Part shown: one piece after another, positions 22,318 to 34,181 of the stretch
How positions within the stretch are numbered: the stretch's first letter is position 1
How the letters are laid out: every line of letters starts with the position of its first letter
NCBI RefSeq assembly: GCF_001625305.1
Contig: NW_017804276.1
Span: 176,401-240,400 of the forward strand
Direction of reading: 5' to 3'
Length of the DNA stretch: 64,000 nt
Source of the DNA: Branchiostoma belcheri
Taxonomy: Eukaryota; Chordata; Leptocardii; Amphioxiformes; Branchiostomatidae
Notes under the pieces: model-generated
What the model was told of the DNA's origin: nothing
The model's input: the letters and a program-made list of their open reading frames with translations, nothing else
The model's database searches: none
Position numbers and translations under genes: made by a program

Positions 22318-22765
22318 CACTGCACGAAAAGTTGGATTTACCAAATAAAGGTAGTAAACTAAGGTAATGTTTACTTTGCATATAACATCTAGCTTTACAA
22401 TGGTAGTAAATAAAAGTCAAGTCCTGTAATTTCCTGTACAACCCTTGTTAAGTCTGGAATCACCGTACTTGACTTTTATTTACTACCATTGTAAAGTCTA
22501 GTAGTGTTTATTGATATGAATCTTTATTGCATGTTCTTGCCCAGATGGGCTAAATGCACAGTGTGTAAAACATGAGTATTTCATACTGGTACGCTATATT
22601 GTAATGCAAAAGTACTAGGAATCTATACATTACAATAATACTATAAACTACCTATCATCTACTGTTAGTTGCCCTTTCTTCTCTCTTTATTAAAAGACCA
22701 AAGTAAACATTACCCAACTTTACTGGTATTTACTGCCATTGGTAAATCTAAGTTTTCGTGCAGTG
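22318..22765. mobile_element. CACTG-ended MITE containing a LINE tail
   Basis: Terminal inverted repeats of about 60 bp: CACTGCACGAAAAGTTGGAT on the left and the complement of CACTGCACGAAAACTTAGAT on the right. Flanking triplets are GAT on both sides, consistent with a 3-bp duplication as in CACTA/EnSpm-type elements. Inside, 22,505-22,570 holds a minus-strand LINE tail (complement of GCACATTTAGCCCATCTGGG...), so a LINE probably inserted into it. Confidence 0.75.
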
Positions 22766-23119
22766 GATACTTCTCGACATTTAAATTTTGCGCCTAACCT
22801 TAGAAATGTTATCAGCTAGATGCAACAAAAATTTGAAAAAGAAAATATCTCACTGGGGGACCATGGTATCAATATTATCAACTGATAACGAAATGAAAAT
22901 GAAAATATGATATTACGACACTGACTAACTGATACTTTCCAACCTCTGCGCCATTACCTTGGAAAACATTTAAAACAGCACTTCACATCCCTATGATGAG
23001 AAATGGGCATACTAGATATCTCAATGGGAACTCGCAATGCTGGCCTGTGCCCCAGTGTTTTCTGACATTTGCTTGTTATCTAATTATCAATGTACATTTG
23101 TGCTTTGCTTGTTCTATGT
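22766..23119. other. Unassigned sequence
   Basis: No recognised repeat or coding region. Confidence 0.35.
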
Positions 23120-23640
<521 letters not shown>

Positions 23641-24084
23641 GTTGTCTTCTGCGTTATTTGATTGCGGCATGAAAATAAGTTTAAAACTTTGGGGGTGCCG
23701 TCAGTATGTCCTGTCATTAAATGTTGACAGTAACTGATATTGGCCATTACTGTCTAAGGGGCTATAAGGGCAGCATCAATGGATCCTAAGAAAAGCCACC
23801 TAGTCGCCGGTGGGCGTCTGTTGGGCCCATTAAATCTTCTTAATTGGAGCGGGCGGGATGAGCACGTAATTGGGAGATACGAGGACATGCATCATCTTCT
23901 CCCTTAAGGTTGCGTGAGGTCGGCTTGATGCGAAGGTCAAGTTCAGTGATCTGTTCTATCGGATGGTGGAATGTTGTACATCATACTGACTCTTGGACTA
24001 GAGCCAACCGCAACGATTACGTTAGCAATATGGTAGTGTTGATTGCCTGTATGGATAGCTTGGATGCCATATGTGTCAAAGCAG
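23641..24084. other. Unassigned sequence
   Basis: No recognised repeat; short frames only. Confidence 0.35.
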
Positions 24085-24732
24085 GTAAAGTATATGGATG
24101 ACATCCTCCGCAAACTCTAAATATAATGCGATAGGGCGAAAAAAAACAAGGCGAGCCCCCCCCCCCCCTTAAGGTTTGGATTTTGTATACTTTGTATATA
24201 TTTATATTGTATTTCTACGACTGATTGTAACTGACCTGAAGAATTTGCAAAGACCCCTGACCTACCTCCCCTTGACCTCTTGAAAAACGGCTTAGGCCGA
24301 AGAGTTGTACTGCTACACATATGTACTGTACATTTTCAAGGTTAAATAAAGGTTGAAAAAAAGATTGCTACATTTCCAAATGTTAACATCATAACACAAG
24401 AAATGATAACCATAGTGTGCTTAGCTTTCTTTTAGCTATTTCAACATCCATTTTCTCACTGAAAAATTTTCAATCATTGTATAAATGTTTTGGATTCAGT
24501 AGGAATAAAATACATCACTGCATCAAAGTAAAATGACAAAACATTAAAATCAGAGCCTTGTCTTGTCTGCTCTCTTCATAGTTATCTGCCATCCACCTTC
24601 CAGCATGGCAACAGACATCTTTGCCCATTTTCTGTATGTTGACCACTGTCAGAGGGCAACAATTTTTTTTCTAAAAGCAGTCAAAAATCAATGCGCGCGC
24701 TAATGTCATCCATAAAATTACTTGCTGTGGCC
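24085..24732 (+). mobile_element. GGCC-type MITE carrying an inserted 3' tail
   Basis: The left end is eroded (TATATGGATGACATCCTCCG) but the right end is intact (CCATAAAATTACTTGCTGTG then GCC at 24,732). Between a poly-C run (about 24,156-24,167) and 24,362 lies ~200 bp absent from other copies. It ends GGTTAAATAAAGGTTGAAAA, so a LINE or other retro-tail probably inserted here. Confidence 0.65.
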
Positions 24733-24895
24733 TAAGGAATAAAATATATGGTCCTTCTTGAGTCATTTTTCTTCTGCAGGCCTCTTTACTTTAAGATCTC
24801 AACTTTAAGATTGTGATAAAAATTGCCACACCTGTGCTCATGATACTTCCAAGAACTTTAAACTTTATGACCGATGATCGTAACCATCAACTTTA

Positions 24896-25297
24896 TTTTT
24901 CATTTTGTTATGGAATGTACCAAACATGATGTTATACGTAACAAGCTATTTACATTTCTCGAATCAAGTACCATAGATTTTAAGAGTGTCGATGTTGGAG
25001 ACAGATTTGAATATATCTTTACATGTAATGGTCCCCACAACGCAAAAATAGGTAGATATATAAAGGAATGCTTTGCTATTAGAAAAAATACCGAAACTTG
25101 TGATTAGCCCACTCGATTGTAACACTTTATCAAAGACTTGTGATATCCCTTATTATTTGAATAATTATGATATAGATATGTTAGGTTTTATTCGACATAA
25201 GGTTTTATTCAACACACTTATTCTATTGTTTTTACTCTCTTTATGTAGTTTGCCATACATTGTACCATGTGCAATTGTCGTGCAATAAAGTTCTTCT
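24896..25297 (+). mobile_element. LINE remnant, close copy of 16,965-17,355
   Basis: Begins inside the zinc knuckle (FHFVMECTKHDVIRNKLFTF) and runs through a stop near 25,107 to GTCGTGCAATAAAGTTC. It differs from the 17-kb copy by scattered substitutions and small indels. Flanks contain repeated AACTTTATG blocks on both sides (24,859; 25,331; 25,374). Confidence 0.75.
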
Positions 25298-25632
25298 ATT
25301 ATCGACCCCGGGAGTCGTTTGGGAATAACTTTAACTTTATGAACGATCCCATTCTTCGCGTGGGGACGATTTTAAACTTTATGGCCGAGCCCGGACGTCG
25401 TGTCCAGCCGCGTGCCCCGTGCAGTCTCCTGGGAGATCTCTCATCAGATTTCTCATTACATGTCAACTACCTCCGTAATAGGTCTGTCCTCCTTTGTTTA
25501 CACAGCCCGTAGTGATGCGTGTCCCGAGACACTGAAGTGTCACCTTCACTCACTCCGTAGTGGCAGTGTACATCGTGAGGTGGCCCTGCCCACTTAAGGT
25601 TTGGAAATAATCTCCAGGCAGATTCTGTGGTA

Positions 25633-25965
25633 TCCTGGAATCCAGAACTCGTTTTCCAGGCCGCAAGAGTCCTTCGCCCGCTGGTGTAAATTACCGCTAC
25701 GGGGGAGTCTAGCCCGGGGGGAGTTTGGCTGGCCCTACAACCACATGACAACAGTTCTAGGGCCGGACAGACCCCTCGGGCTCAACTCCCCCGTAGCGGT
25801 AATTTAGATAGGCGGGGGGAGTTTGGCTGGCCCTACAACAGTTCTAGGGCCGGACAAACCCCTCGGGCTCAACTCCCCCGTAGCGGTAATTTAGATAGGC
25901 GGACGAAGGGCTCTTGGCTGCCGAAGAAAAACGGCTAAAGGCCCGATACTAATTGGCATCCAGGG
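25633..25965. mobile_element. CCCTGG-ended MITE with internal duplication
   Basis: Ends TCCTGGAATCCAGAACTCG and GGCATCCAGGG, with TA on both flanks. The middle, from GGGGGAGTTTGGCTGGCCCT to GTAGCGGTAATTTAGATAGG, occurs twice (about 25,716 and 25,816), making this copy about 100 bp longer than the others. Confidence 0.75.
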
Positions 25966-26194
25966 TAATTCTGTGGGACAAGGGGACTCTATATTGGCCG
26001 CCTGTAACCATTCACGAGTTCCCCATCCCCAGGATGCATCGCGAATCCTGGGTGGTAAACCTCATTTGCATAGGACAGGAAGGCATCGGAATGATCCTGT
26101 TGACGTTAAACAGCTTGTTTTTCAGTGTGTTTTGAGGTGTTGGGGCATTTCATGCTCAACGTTAATTAAATTAATATAGGTCGAATCTGACAAC

Positions 26195-26298
26195 AAATAG
26201 AGAATGAAGTTTTTGTGTTCTTTTTAACATAGAACGTTGCAGCATCAATACAGTGTTACCACTATAAAGTTATATGCCAAAAAATTCATTCTCTATTT
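26195..26298. repeat. Short inverted repeat
   Basis: AAATAGAGAATGAAGTTTTT at the left is matched by its near-complement AAAAATTCATTCTCTATTT at the right, with weaker pairing further out (TTAATTAAATTAATATA / CTAATTTAATAACGTTAA). Possibly a small foldback element. Confidence 0.5.
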
Positions 26299-26454
26299 AT
26301 AAGTCTCAGAAAATCACGTTATAAACTAATTTAATAACGTTAATTGTATATGAGAAAAACTCCAATTCCAAGAATTCCAAGATATCCAACCCTCACCACA
26401 TGATGTTAACCTTTAAGACTGACGAATCATACAGATTTTCCATTGATAACGCAA

Positions 26455-26935
26455 ACAGGGTTCTTATTATGGCTTCACCACTATGTGGACATGGGCATGA
26501 GTCATCAGAATGGCATGCAGAGCAAGCAACCAATAGGCATGCAGCTTTCCTCTATTTTTCGTGCTGATTGGCTGTTGGGATATGATTTGGTTAACTCAAT
26601 TAACACCTGTACAAAGCCATGCCATATTGACAGTATGAACTGCATTAAAGTGTTTTGGTAGGTATGTCAAGCTTTACTGCTCCAGCATTGGAATGCGGGG
26701 CATAAACGCTTCTTTTTATCTTAAACATCAACAGTTTGCATAATGCAATTAAAGATCCTAACCAATAATGTAGGGGATAGCTATCCAACTATTGTCACTT
26801 CATACTATAGTTATATCAATGTAAAGAATTGTTTTCCCTTGTGTTTCTCATTCGTTCCCTGCCATGTCGTAAAATGAGGTGAAGCCATCTGCTACATTTG
26901 CTCCAAAGCAAATGTCGGCCTCTCTAGTTTGCATA
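26455..26935 (-). repeat. Dispersed repeat G, partner of 47,846-48,400
   Basis: Reads as the reverse complement of about 47,930-48,400: shared blocks include GCCATCTGCTACATTTGCTC, GGGGATAGCTATCCAACT (as complement) and TGGCTTCACCACTATG. No protein signature found in either copy. Confidence 0.65.
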
Positions 26936-26959
26936 GATGTTTACAACATTGGTGAGGTA

Positions 26960-27184
26960 ACATCTGTACATGTGTCCATAATATCACCAGGGTCCATAAT
27001 ATCGCCACCTTGAGAAATAGTGTGCTTTTAAAAAGATATTTTTACTGCAACATACCCTAGGTATGTACATTTGAGGTGTGCAGGAGTGCATACCAAAAGC
27101 ATGTTGCAGTAAAAATATCTTTAAGCACTCTATTTCTCAAGGTAGCGATATTATTGACCCTGGTGATATTATAGACACAGATGT
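26960..27184. mobile_element. 225-bp foldback MITE with TA target duplication
   Basis: Begins ACATCTGTACATGTGTCCAT and ends ATAGACACAGATGT, flanked on both sides by TA (26,958-26,959 and 27,185-27,186). The arms run about 80-100 bp, including CACCTTGAGAAATAGTGTGC and its near-complement, and nearly meet in the centre. TA target and long foldback fit a Tc1/mariner-type MITE. Confidence 0.75.
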
Positions 27185-27434
27185 TAATTGAATAGACGTG
27201 ATGACCTGAGTTAAAGACACTTTCCGTAACGTTAACACTTTTCATTTTTTCTCAAAAGTCTAAGCACGTACTAAAATTACCTTTTCTAAATGATCCGGCA
27301 CCTTTCTCCCACAAAGGAACCTCCTACCAATCTCTCTCACAGATATTAAGAAAAAAAATCGTGACTGCTTCTAACTTCCGCACTTTAGCTCATGACTGGC
27401 TGTTACAATGAGGCGTTGAAATAAAATAAACTTT

Positions 27435-28025
27435 ATGCAACAACTAGAGTTCCACGATGACTAAGAAAGTATCAAATGATGCCCCTGATTAAGCAAATAG
27501 GATCCTCAATTGCATGAATTATATCTGTTGATCATATTCTACACCAAAATACAGTCTTGTCTTAACAAAGAATGCTATTATAGCATTTCCTCATAAAGTA
27601 TCCAAATGAGGCCCTTATTTGAATAAGTTATGTTTTATTATGTTCACATTCACTTAACTTTCAAATACCCCAAGTATGAAATTCCAGGAAGTTAACACAA
27701 TGGAATTATAACATTTTCTTATTAATAATGCAAATTAAGTCGTCATTTGCATAATCGATATCTGCCTGTGTTACTCTCGTTCTTAATTACATATGTCACA
27801 AGCTCGACATGTCACATAGCCCTATCATGGAATGCAGCTGATTTAGAGAATTTCGTCATTAATTATGCAAATTACATCCATATTTGCATAATTGTAATAT
27901 CATTATGTCAAGCATCACTTAAGCTACCTACATACAAAAATCACGATGATCCATTAATATGTTCCTGAGTTATCCTCCTTTAAACAGTTTTCAACAAACG
28001 CCCCTGCAGTTCCAGAACAAGCGAA
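27435..28025 (-). mobile_element. Interspersed repeat family D, AT-rich copy
   Basis: The plus strand starts AACTAGAGTTCCACGATGAC, the complement of the family D end at 23,625, and finishes near ACGCCCCTGCAGTTCCAGAA, the complement of the family's CTGCAGGGGCGTTCC block. The middle has repeated TTATGCAAATTA / TTTGCATAAT blocks. Confidence 0.55.
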
Positions 28026-28141
28026 AGTAATAACTGTAGAGGTACAAAGTATGGCACCTACTGCTATAACGATATAACAATAAAATACTATGAGACTAAT
28101 CTACCTTTGAAAAAACGAAGTATATGCATATCAATCAATAG

Positions 28142-28290
28142 TCTCTGGTCTCTCAGTCACTGACGATAGCTAGTGGATACTAGCTGAAACGTCTCTCAGT
28201 TTCAAAAATCATATCCAGTTACTTGAGTAACTGCTTTTTGGCGTATCTTATTACCTGGATGTCTATAAAACTTCATCGACGTACGAAGAA
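28142..28290 (+). mobile_element. Hammerhead-bearing element fragment
   Basis: Same family as 3,498: CAAAAATCATATCCAGTTAC, a hairpin AGTTACTTGAGTAACT, TTTTTGGCGTATCTTATTAC and ATGTCTATAAAACTTCATCG. Only one arm is present. Confidence 0.6.
28155..28198 (+). ncRNA. Hammerhead ribozyme motif, stem I decayed
   Basis: CTGACGA at 28,160-28,166; stem II AGCTAG (28,168-28,173) with CTAGCT (28,180-28,185); GAAA 28,186-28,189; C-G stem III and GUC ending 28,193. The stem II sequence differs from the 3,602 copy yet still pairs fully, which is compensatory change. Stem I complementarity is weak. Confidence 0.6.
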
Positions 28291-28374
28291 TATACTGTAT
28301 AGAAGCTTATAAATATTGGGGCTTAATCGCAAGGGTCATTCGGTGCTAACTTAGGTGACCTCAGGTGCGGCCAA

Positions 28375-28530
28375 GATTTGAACCACTCACACCGGGAAGG
28401 TCCCCTTCTCTTTTCGATGAGTGCGGCGAGTTCTGTAACGTGCGTGGGGTGTGGCTCTCCTCAAACACGGGACCTCCATTTAATGTCCTATCCGAGGGAC
28501 GTCCCTAACCGAAGCTAGGTACTCATTAAT
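28375..28530 (-). mobile_element. SINE type A long-tail fragment
   Basis: Holds only the 3' half (CACTCACACCGGGAAGGTCC to TCCCTAACCGAAGCTAGGTAC region). The head is missing where the LINE frame begins. Confidence 0.6.
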
Positions 28531-29010
28531 TACTCATAGAAACGGGAAGGCAAAACCGCATTCCTCTCCAGAATAGACTCTGTCAATACTGTAACATGAA
28601 TAGAATAGAAGATGAACAACACTTTATTTTAAACTGTACTTTATATTCTAATGAAAGATCTGTCCTTTTTAATCATATCAAAGAGAAGTTCCCATACTTT
28701 GGACATCTAAATGCAAACGATAAATTTATATTTTTGATGCGTCTAGACAAACCCTGTATTACAAACATGATCTGTTCCCACATTTTCCACTGTACAAAAA
28801 AGCGAGAAGAAGTTGACCACTCTGTATTAGCTCAGTAACTGGAACACTTTGTATTAGCCTAGTATAGTATCCTTGTATGTTCCTTATGTATGTATGTCTA
28901 AGTCAAGTAGTGTATCTTTTGTCTACACTTTTCTACGTACGTTTGTTATGTGTCTGTTAAGTCTTGACCTGTACCTAGCCCGTCGTGGCATGAATGTACA
29001 ATAAAGGTAT
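28530..29010 (+). mobile_element. LINE remnant with C-terminal zinc knuckle
   Basis: Open from about 28,539 to the stop at 28,838: ETGRQNRIPLQNRLCQYC, then IEDEQHFILNC (CX2C-X9-H-X4-C), LYSNERSVLFNHIKEKFPYF and CTKKREEVDH. The 3' UTR ends ATGAATGTACAATAAAGGT at 29,010. 5'-truncated, no catalytic motifs. Confidence 0.75.
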
Positions 29011-29196
29011 TAATGTCGCGCCGACCGACAATTGGGACGGTAAAATATCGCGTTGCTCTGAGCTGAGCGCCTCTAATACCACCAATCACGAAGGCAACTG
29101 GATAAAACCCTGGTATTTGTGCGCGGTAGTGACATAATTTCGCTGTCATGTTGCCAAGTCATCGATCGTTTGTTGGAAAGGTGGCATAAATGATAG

Positions 29197-29603
29197 GGCC
29201 ACAGCAAGTAAATTTTATGGATCCACCGCAGACTCCAAATCTAATGCGAGCGGACGAAAAAAACAAGGCGGGCCGAAACAAACAAGGTTCCTATACATTT
29301 TAAAATTTTGGCTCAATCATTGCACAAATGGTTTTGATTCAGTGGGAACATCACATATACACAGCCAGCATCGCTGCATCAAAGTAAGAAACATATTAAG
29401 AACTATAATAAAGAGCATTTTCTTGTCTCCTCTCTTCATAGTTATCTGCCATCCACCTTCTGGTATGGCAACAGACATCTTTGCCTATTTTCGGCATGTT
29501 GACCACTGTCAGAAGACAACAAAATTTCTTGCTTTTTTTTCCAAAATCAGGCGAAAATTAATGCGCGCGCTGATGTCATCCATAAAAATTACTTGCTGTG
29601 GCC
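29197..29603 (+). mobile_element. GGCC-type MITE, full length, TAG duplication
   Basis: GGCCACAGCAAGTAAATTTT to TTACTTGCTGTGGCC, flanked by TAG at 29,194-29,196 and 29,604-29,606. The interior carries the CATCACATATACACAGCCAG and CTCTTCATAGTTATCTGCC blocks. A small open frame inside is not conserved between copies. Confidence 0.85.
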
Positions 29604-29892
29604 TAGTGTCGTACATAGAGGAGATTGTCGCGGGTGCTCATATCACGAAAAGAAAGGATCATATTAATCAATTGATAGTTTCATCAGGCCGAGTATTTGC
29701 ATGTTCTTTAATTAATTTGAACAAAACAACCTCCATTTTTACCAACATGTCACCTGGAAGGCAGCAAAACGATCTAAACAGGTAACTGTTAGTGATTGTG
29801 AACAAAGAACATGAACCTTCTCCCTGCTGCCTAACCCCGTAACAAATGCAACTTTGCCAAAAGCCTACTAGCATCAGCAGGGTGAAAGATAA

Positions 29893-30248
29893 AGGCATCC
29901 AGTGCAGTTTTTAGGACTTGGAAACCCGATTTTTAAAGCCAATATTCCAGTCATTTATCTACATACTGAGTTGAAACCACACTATCCCTGTGTATATTGA
30001 CCCTCATGGAGCAAAAATCCCCCAAATTCTGACGGAAAATGGTTACTGGAAGGGCCTTGGGCTGATTTTAGGGTACCGCCCAGAAAATAAAGGACTCATC
30101 TTGGGGCCTGTTTCAGCAGTTTTGAATGCCCAAAGAATGAAATGCTGATTTAAATGTGCAAATGTGAACCAGTATGTGTCAATATCATAAAGATTGCCTT
30201 GTTCATAATATTTCCAGTTTTGCTGCTCTGAAATCGCATTGGATGCCT
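29893..30248. mobile_element. AGGCATCC-ended element (TTAA family)
   Basis: Starts AGGCATCCAGTGCAGTTT and ends CGCATTGGATGCCT; flanks are ATAA and TTAA. The interior has ATTGACCCTCATGGAGCAAA, GGTTACTGGAAGGGCCTTGG and TTGAATGCCCAAAGAATGA. Related copies: 31,788; 32,963; 55,576. Confidence 0.75.
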
Positions 30249-30585
30249 TTAATACCAAGAGCCACATAATTCTATTTATCATATCACATTGAAATGGCAT
30301 TATACATAACGGCTGAGCTCGACCCCAAAATTTCAAAGCTCCCCGAACAAGATGCCGACATTTGACCACACTCCAACAATAAACAGATAGGGTATTTTTG
30401 GAGACCTGTCCAGACAAGCAAAACGGTTAACGAATTCGATCATTTTATTAGGTAAGCTTTTCATCTTCAAGTCTAGGGCATCTAAAATTGAATTTCGAGT
30501 CCTTTAGGAAAGTAGTAATTTTCTATCAAAAGACAGAGCGCCTGATTGCGTCTCGGAGAGGGAAGCTGGAGAGGCATCGGGGTAA

Positions 30586-31181
30586 TGCTTCGGTCCCAAT
30601 TGGAAAAAGGGGCCCTGCCGGGTAGTTCCCGGGCTGTTTTATGGCACTTTCGGGCGTGACCCCTACGTGGCCTGGTGGGACACCCTGCGGCTACCGGGCT
30701 ATTTTTGGTCCCGGCGGGGACCCGAGAAGAATTTAATTCTGACTTAAATTCTAGCCGGGCCCCGCTGACAAAAAGGCGCCGTGACCTCATCGTGAGAACA
30801 CCGACAGGTACCCCTCCGGTTACCGGCAGTCCACCGGGACTAATTTTGATACGTCACAGACCAGATACACACAATAAGGGTGTGTACTTCGTAAGACCGT
30901 GTCAAATGTGTGGCGTCACAGATCAGGTGATTACAACAAAAGCGTGAACTCTGTATTAAGTGGGTCAGTACAAGACATCGTCAGAGAATCTGTCGGGTAC
31001 CTGCCGGGTACCTGCCGGGTGCCTGTCGGAGACCGACCAATAAGGGTGACAAAATGCTACTGAAGGAAACTTTTAATTGTGACCACAACTACCGGTGCCC
31101 GCCAGGCCAGGCTCCAGAGTCCAGCGGGAGCCGGCCGGGGCTACATCCCCGACGGACACCGGCGCAATTGGGACCGAAGCT
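30586..31181. mobile_element. GC-rich 596-bp MITE with TAA duplication
   Basis: Ends TGCTTCGGTCCCAATTG and CAATTGGGACCGAAGCT, flanked by TAA on both sides (30,583-30,585 and 31,182-31,184). The interior has tandem CTGCCGGGTACCTGCCGGGT blocks and GACGTCACAG-like sites. Terminal AGC-TCGGTC resembles the 525-bp family ends (AGCGACGGTCACAA), suggesting a related transposase. Confidence 0.8.
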
Positions 31182-31209
31182 TAAGTGGGGTACCTTATGT
31201 AAGGCTTAT

Positions 31210-31612
31210 TTATAGATATTATTTTATGTATTAGTCATTTAATGTTTATATTCAATTAGGGAGGCTCTATATGAATGTTTTCTCATAGTGAAAATTAATT
31301 TAAAAAACAAATACTGTAAGTATGTCGCCGTTTCAAACACTCCCTCTGTAAATAACCACTTCAGTTTTGGTTCGTCCCTATCCCAGATAAGATCAGGTCG
31401 CCTCTTGTACATCTTATCAAAGAGTGCCTGACGTAAGTTGTCATAAAACGGACAGTAAAACATAAAGTGAGCCTCATTTTCTACTTCTTGTAAATAACAC
31501 AGCAGACATAGTCTGTCCTTTTCTGGAATGCCCCGATATCTTCCCGTTTCAATACACAAAGGTAATATTCCAGATCTAAACTGGGCACAAAGAGATCTCT
31601 GTGATCTTGTAA
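31210..31612 (-). mobile_element. LINE remnant with C-terminal zinc knuckle
   Basis: On the minus strand the frame reads RSQRSLCAQFRSGILPLCIE, TGRYRGIPEKDRLCLLC, EVENEAHFMFYC and YDNLRQALFDKMYKR, ending in a stop at 31,239. The zinc knuckle is CX2C-X9-H-X4-C. The frame is open upstream of the first in-frame start-like codon, so the real fragment begins near 31,612. Confidence 0.75.
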
Positions 31613-31787
31613 GGGGTAAAGTAACATATTTTTCTGGAGAGAATGTGTCTTGTATATGTGCGTACGTATGGTACCGGTATTTTGGACCTGTGCCTAGATG
31701 GTATTTGCGTTAGTGTTTCTTGTTATTGGTACGTATAGTTAACGCAGCATTAATGTTGGACATAGGCTAGTGGAACCGGAGGTATGA

Positions 31788-32139
31788 TCAATACATTTAA
31801 TGCGATTTCAGAGCAAGGCAATCTTTATGATATCGACAAGGCAATCTTTATGTTACTGACACATACTACTTTACATTAGCACATTTCAGTCAGTATTTCA
31901 TACTTTGGGTATTTAGAACTGCAGAAACAAGCCTCAAGATGAGTATTTTATTTTATGGGTGGTACCCTAAAAATCAGCCAAGGGCCCTTTCTGTAATCAT
32001 TTTCGTCGAGATTTTGAGTATTTTTGCTCCATGAAGGTCAATATACATTGGGATAGTGTGGTTTCAACTCAGTATGTAGATAAATGACTAGACTTTAAAG
32101 AATCGGGTTTCCATGCCTTAAAAACTGCACTGGATGCCT
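31788..32139. mobile_element. AGGCATCC-ended element, one end lost
   Basis: The right end is intact (CTGCACTGGATGCCT, then TTAA). The left terminal AGGCATCC is degraded to CATTTAATGCGATTTCAG. Interior blocks (GGTGGTACCCTAAAAATCAG, ATTTTTGCTCCATGAAGGTC) match the family. Confidence 0.65.
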
Positions 32140-32404
32140 TTAAGTATGTGTGCCCTGAGAACACGACACATGTCCTGCTGTGCGCAACATATGTCGCTTG
32201 GCACATACAGTACCATCTATATATAGCACCCTGTATAGGTACGATTTGGGTGGTATTTCTCGTGCAACGCATCACACCGCAGCGGAACGCAAAGAATGAG
32301 GAAGTAACTATGCCACTGCAGGGCAAAAAAAAATTGGGGGTCTATGATCTAATTAAGACATGAAATTATTGAAAAATATTGTGCCAGGAATGTCAGCAGG
32401 ACAA

Positions 32405-32472
32405 GGGCTAGAATATTGACTTTGAAAAATCGGGTTTCCATGCCCTAAAAACTGCACTGGATGCCTTTGAGA
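32405..32472. mobile_element. AGGCATCC-element end fragment
   Basis: Only the last ~65 bp: AATCGGGTTTCCATGCCC to CTGCACTGGATGCCTTT. Confidence 0.55.
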
Positions 32473-32835
32473 ACACTACACATGTTAAAGAGCTCCTCTT
32501 ACCTTCAGCAAGGTGTGATCAATGGTAAACAATCGCAGACAGAACCTCTCGCTGCTAAGTCCCTCTGAATACCATGGCTAAATGCCGGGCACGTCTCCAC
32601 ACACATATCTCACGGAATAGAAGAGAAGACGGTTGGCGTCGCGTTCATACGGCGTCGGCGATAAGAATGAAGAGGGTGTGATTGGTCCCGCGGATAAAAT
32701 AAGTTTCAGGACCGAATCACACCTGAACGATGGAAATCAGTGCGCTGAGAAATAAATTATCGCCGATATGGTGACGTGTTTGCTTTGTGTGTATGATACT
32801 CGTATGCTACCGTGCAGACTGGGAAGATGGTGGGG

Positions 32836-32900
32836 TCGTGTGGCGTAGCGGCAGAGTGCTCGACTGAGAACCAAGAGGTCCCGGGTTCGAGCATGTGACT
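32836..32900 (+). mobile_element. SINE type A tRNA-like head
   Basis: GGGGTCGTGTGGCGTAGCGG, A box GTAGCGGCAGAGTGC, then AGGTCCCGGGTTCGAGC as B box. The body is absent. Confidence 0.6.
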
Positions 32901-32962
32901 TCAAGCATGATTACTTTTATCAGAAAGTACCGAGCAAGATCAATATGTTATTTACATTATGA

Positions 32963-33307
32963 AGGCATCCAGTGCGATTTCAGGGCAGCAAAACTCGAAA
33001 TATTCTGAATAAGGCAATCTTTGTGATATTGACACATACTGCTTCACATTAGCACATTTGAGTCAGCATTTCATACATCGGGCATTTAAAAATGCAAAAA
33101 CAAGCCCTAATATAAGTCCTTTCTTTTCTGGGTGGTACCCTAAAATCTTCCAGTAACCATTTTCCGTAAGAATTTTGGGAATTTTTACTCTATGAGAGTC
33201 AATATAAACTGGGATAGTGCGGTTTCAACTCAGTATGTAGATTATTCACTAGAATATTGGCTTTGAAAAATCGGGTTTCCAAGACCTAAAAACTGCACTG
33301 GATGCCT
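32963..33307. mobile_element. AGGCATCC-ended element
   Basis: AGGCATCCAGTGCGATTT to CTGCACTGGATGCCT. Flanks ATGA and TTTC show no clear duplication. Interior matches the 31,788 copy closely in the same orientation. Confidence 0.7.
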
Positions 33308-33483
33308 TTTCTTAGTTACAGTTAGAGTGTTGTAGTTCACAACGGCTATGTTCTTTTATTCATCCCGCCTAAAAGCATTTTCTCAAAAGACTACGGGGTT
33401 TTCCCTTGGTACTGAAATTGCCATCCTCTGTACTCTCTAATAGAGGCTTACCCGGGCAGACACCCCGACTAACTACTGATTAA

Positions 33484-33900
33484 GGCCACAGCAAGTAATT
33501 TTTATGGATGACATCAGCGCGCGCATTAATTTTCGGCTGATTTTGGGGAAAAAAACAGAATTTTTTTTTGCCTTCTGACAGCGGTCAACATGCCGAAAAT
33601 GGACAAAGATGTCTGTTGCTACGCCGGAATATGGATGACAGATAACTATGAAGAGAGGAGACAAGACAAGAAAAGACTCTGATTTTATGTTTTGTTTCTT
33701 ACTTTGATGCGGTGATATGTGATGTTGGCTGTGTATATGTGATGTTCCTACTGAATCAAAACCATTTGTACAATGATTGAGTCAAAATTTTAAATTGTAG
33801 GAACCTTGTTTTTTTCGGCCCGCCTTGTTTTTTTTCGCCCGCTCGCAATAGATTTGGAGTCTGCGGAGGATGTCATCCATAAAATTTACTTGCTGTGGCC
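33484..33900. mobile_element. GGCC-type MITE, full length, TAA duplication
   Basis: 417 bp from GGCCACAGCAAGTAATTTTT to TTACTTGCTGTGGCC, flanked by TAA at 33,481-33,483 and 33,901-33,903. Subterminal GATGACATCAGCGCGCGCAT on the left and GCGGAGGATGTCATCC on the right. Taken as a reference copy for the family. Confidence 0.9.
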
Positions 33901-33989
33901 TAATGGAAGCATCTCGCGGTTCATCACCAACCTACTGGGAGAGATAATAGGGATGAAGGAGCTCCTATCAGAACAAACAGGAAATCAGA

Positions 33990-34167
33990 AATTTCAAACT
34001 TCCGGGAATTATTTTGTGTTTTCGTCCCTTCTAAAGTTCACAGACCTCCGGAAAGTGTTTTTTTTTAATTTTTTTTTCGTGAATGCATTAGGAACTGTTG
34101 AGGGGATTTCAAACTTCCGGGAATTATTTTTGTTTTCGTGAGTTCACAGACCTCCGGGAAGTGTTTT
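33990..34167 (+). repeat. Minisatellite with ~100-bp unit, left part
   Basis: Units contain TTTCAAACTTCCGGGAATTA, TTTTCGTGAGTTCACAGACC and TCCGGGAAGTG separated by T-rich linkers. Continues at 35,309 after an inserted LINE. Confidence 0.85.
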
Positions 34168-34181
34168 TATTTTTTAGTGAA

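Noticed and set aside
26960..27184. CRISPR-like or regulatory palindrome
   Set aside because: Long arms, TA flanks and no spacer array point to a MITE in a eukaryotic genome.
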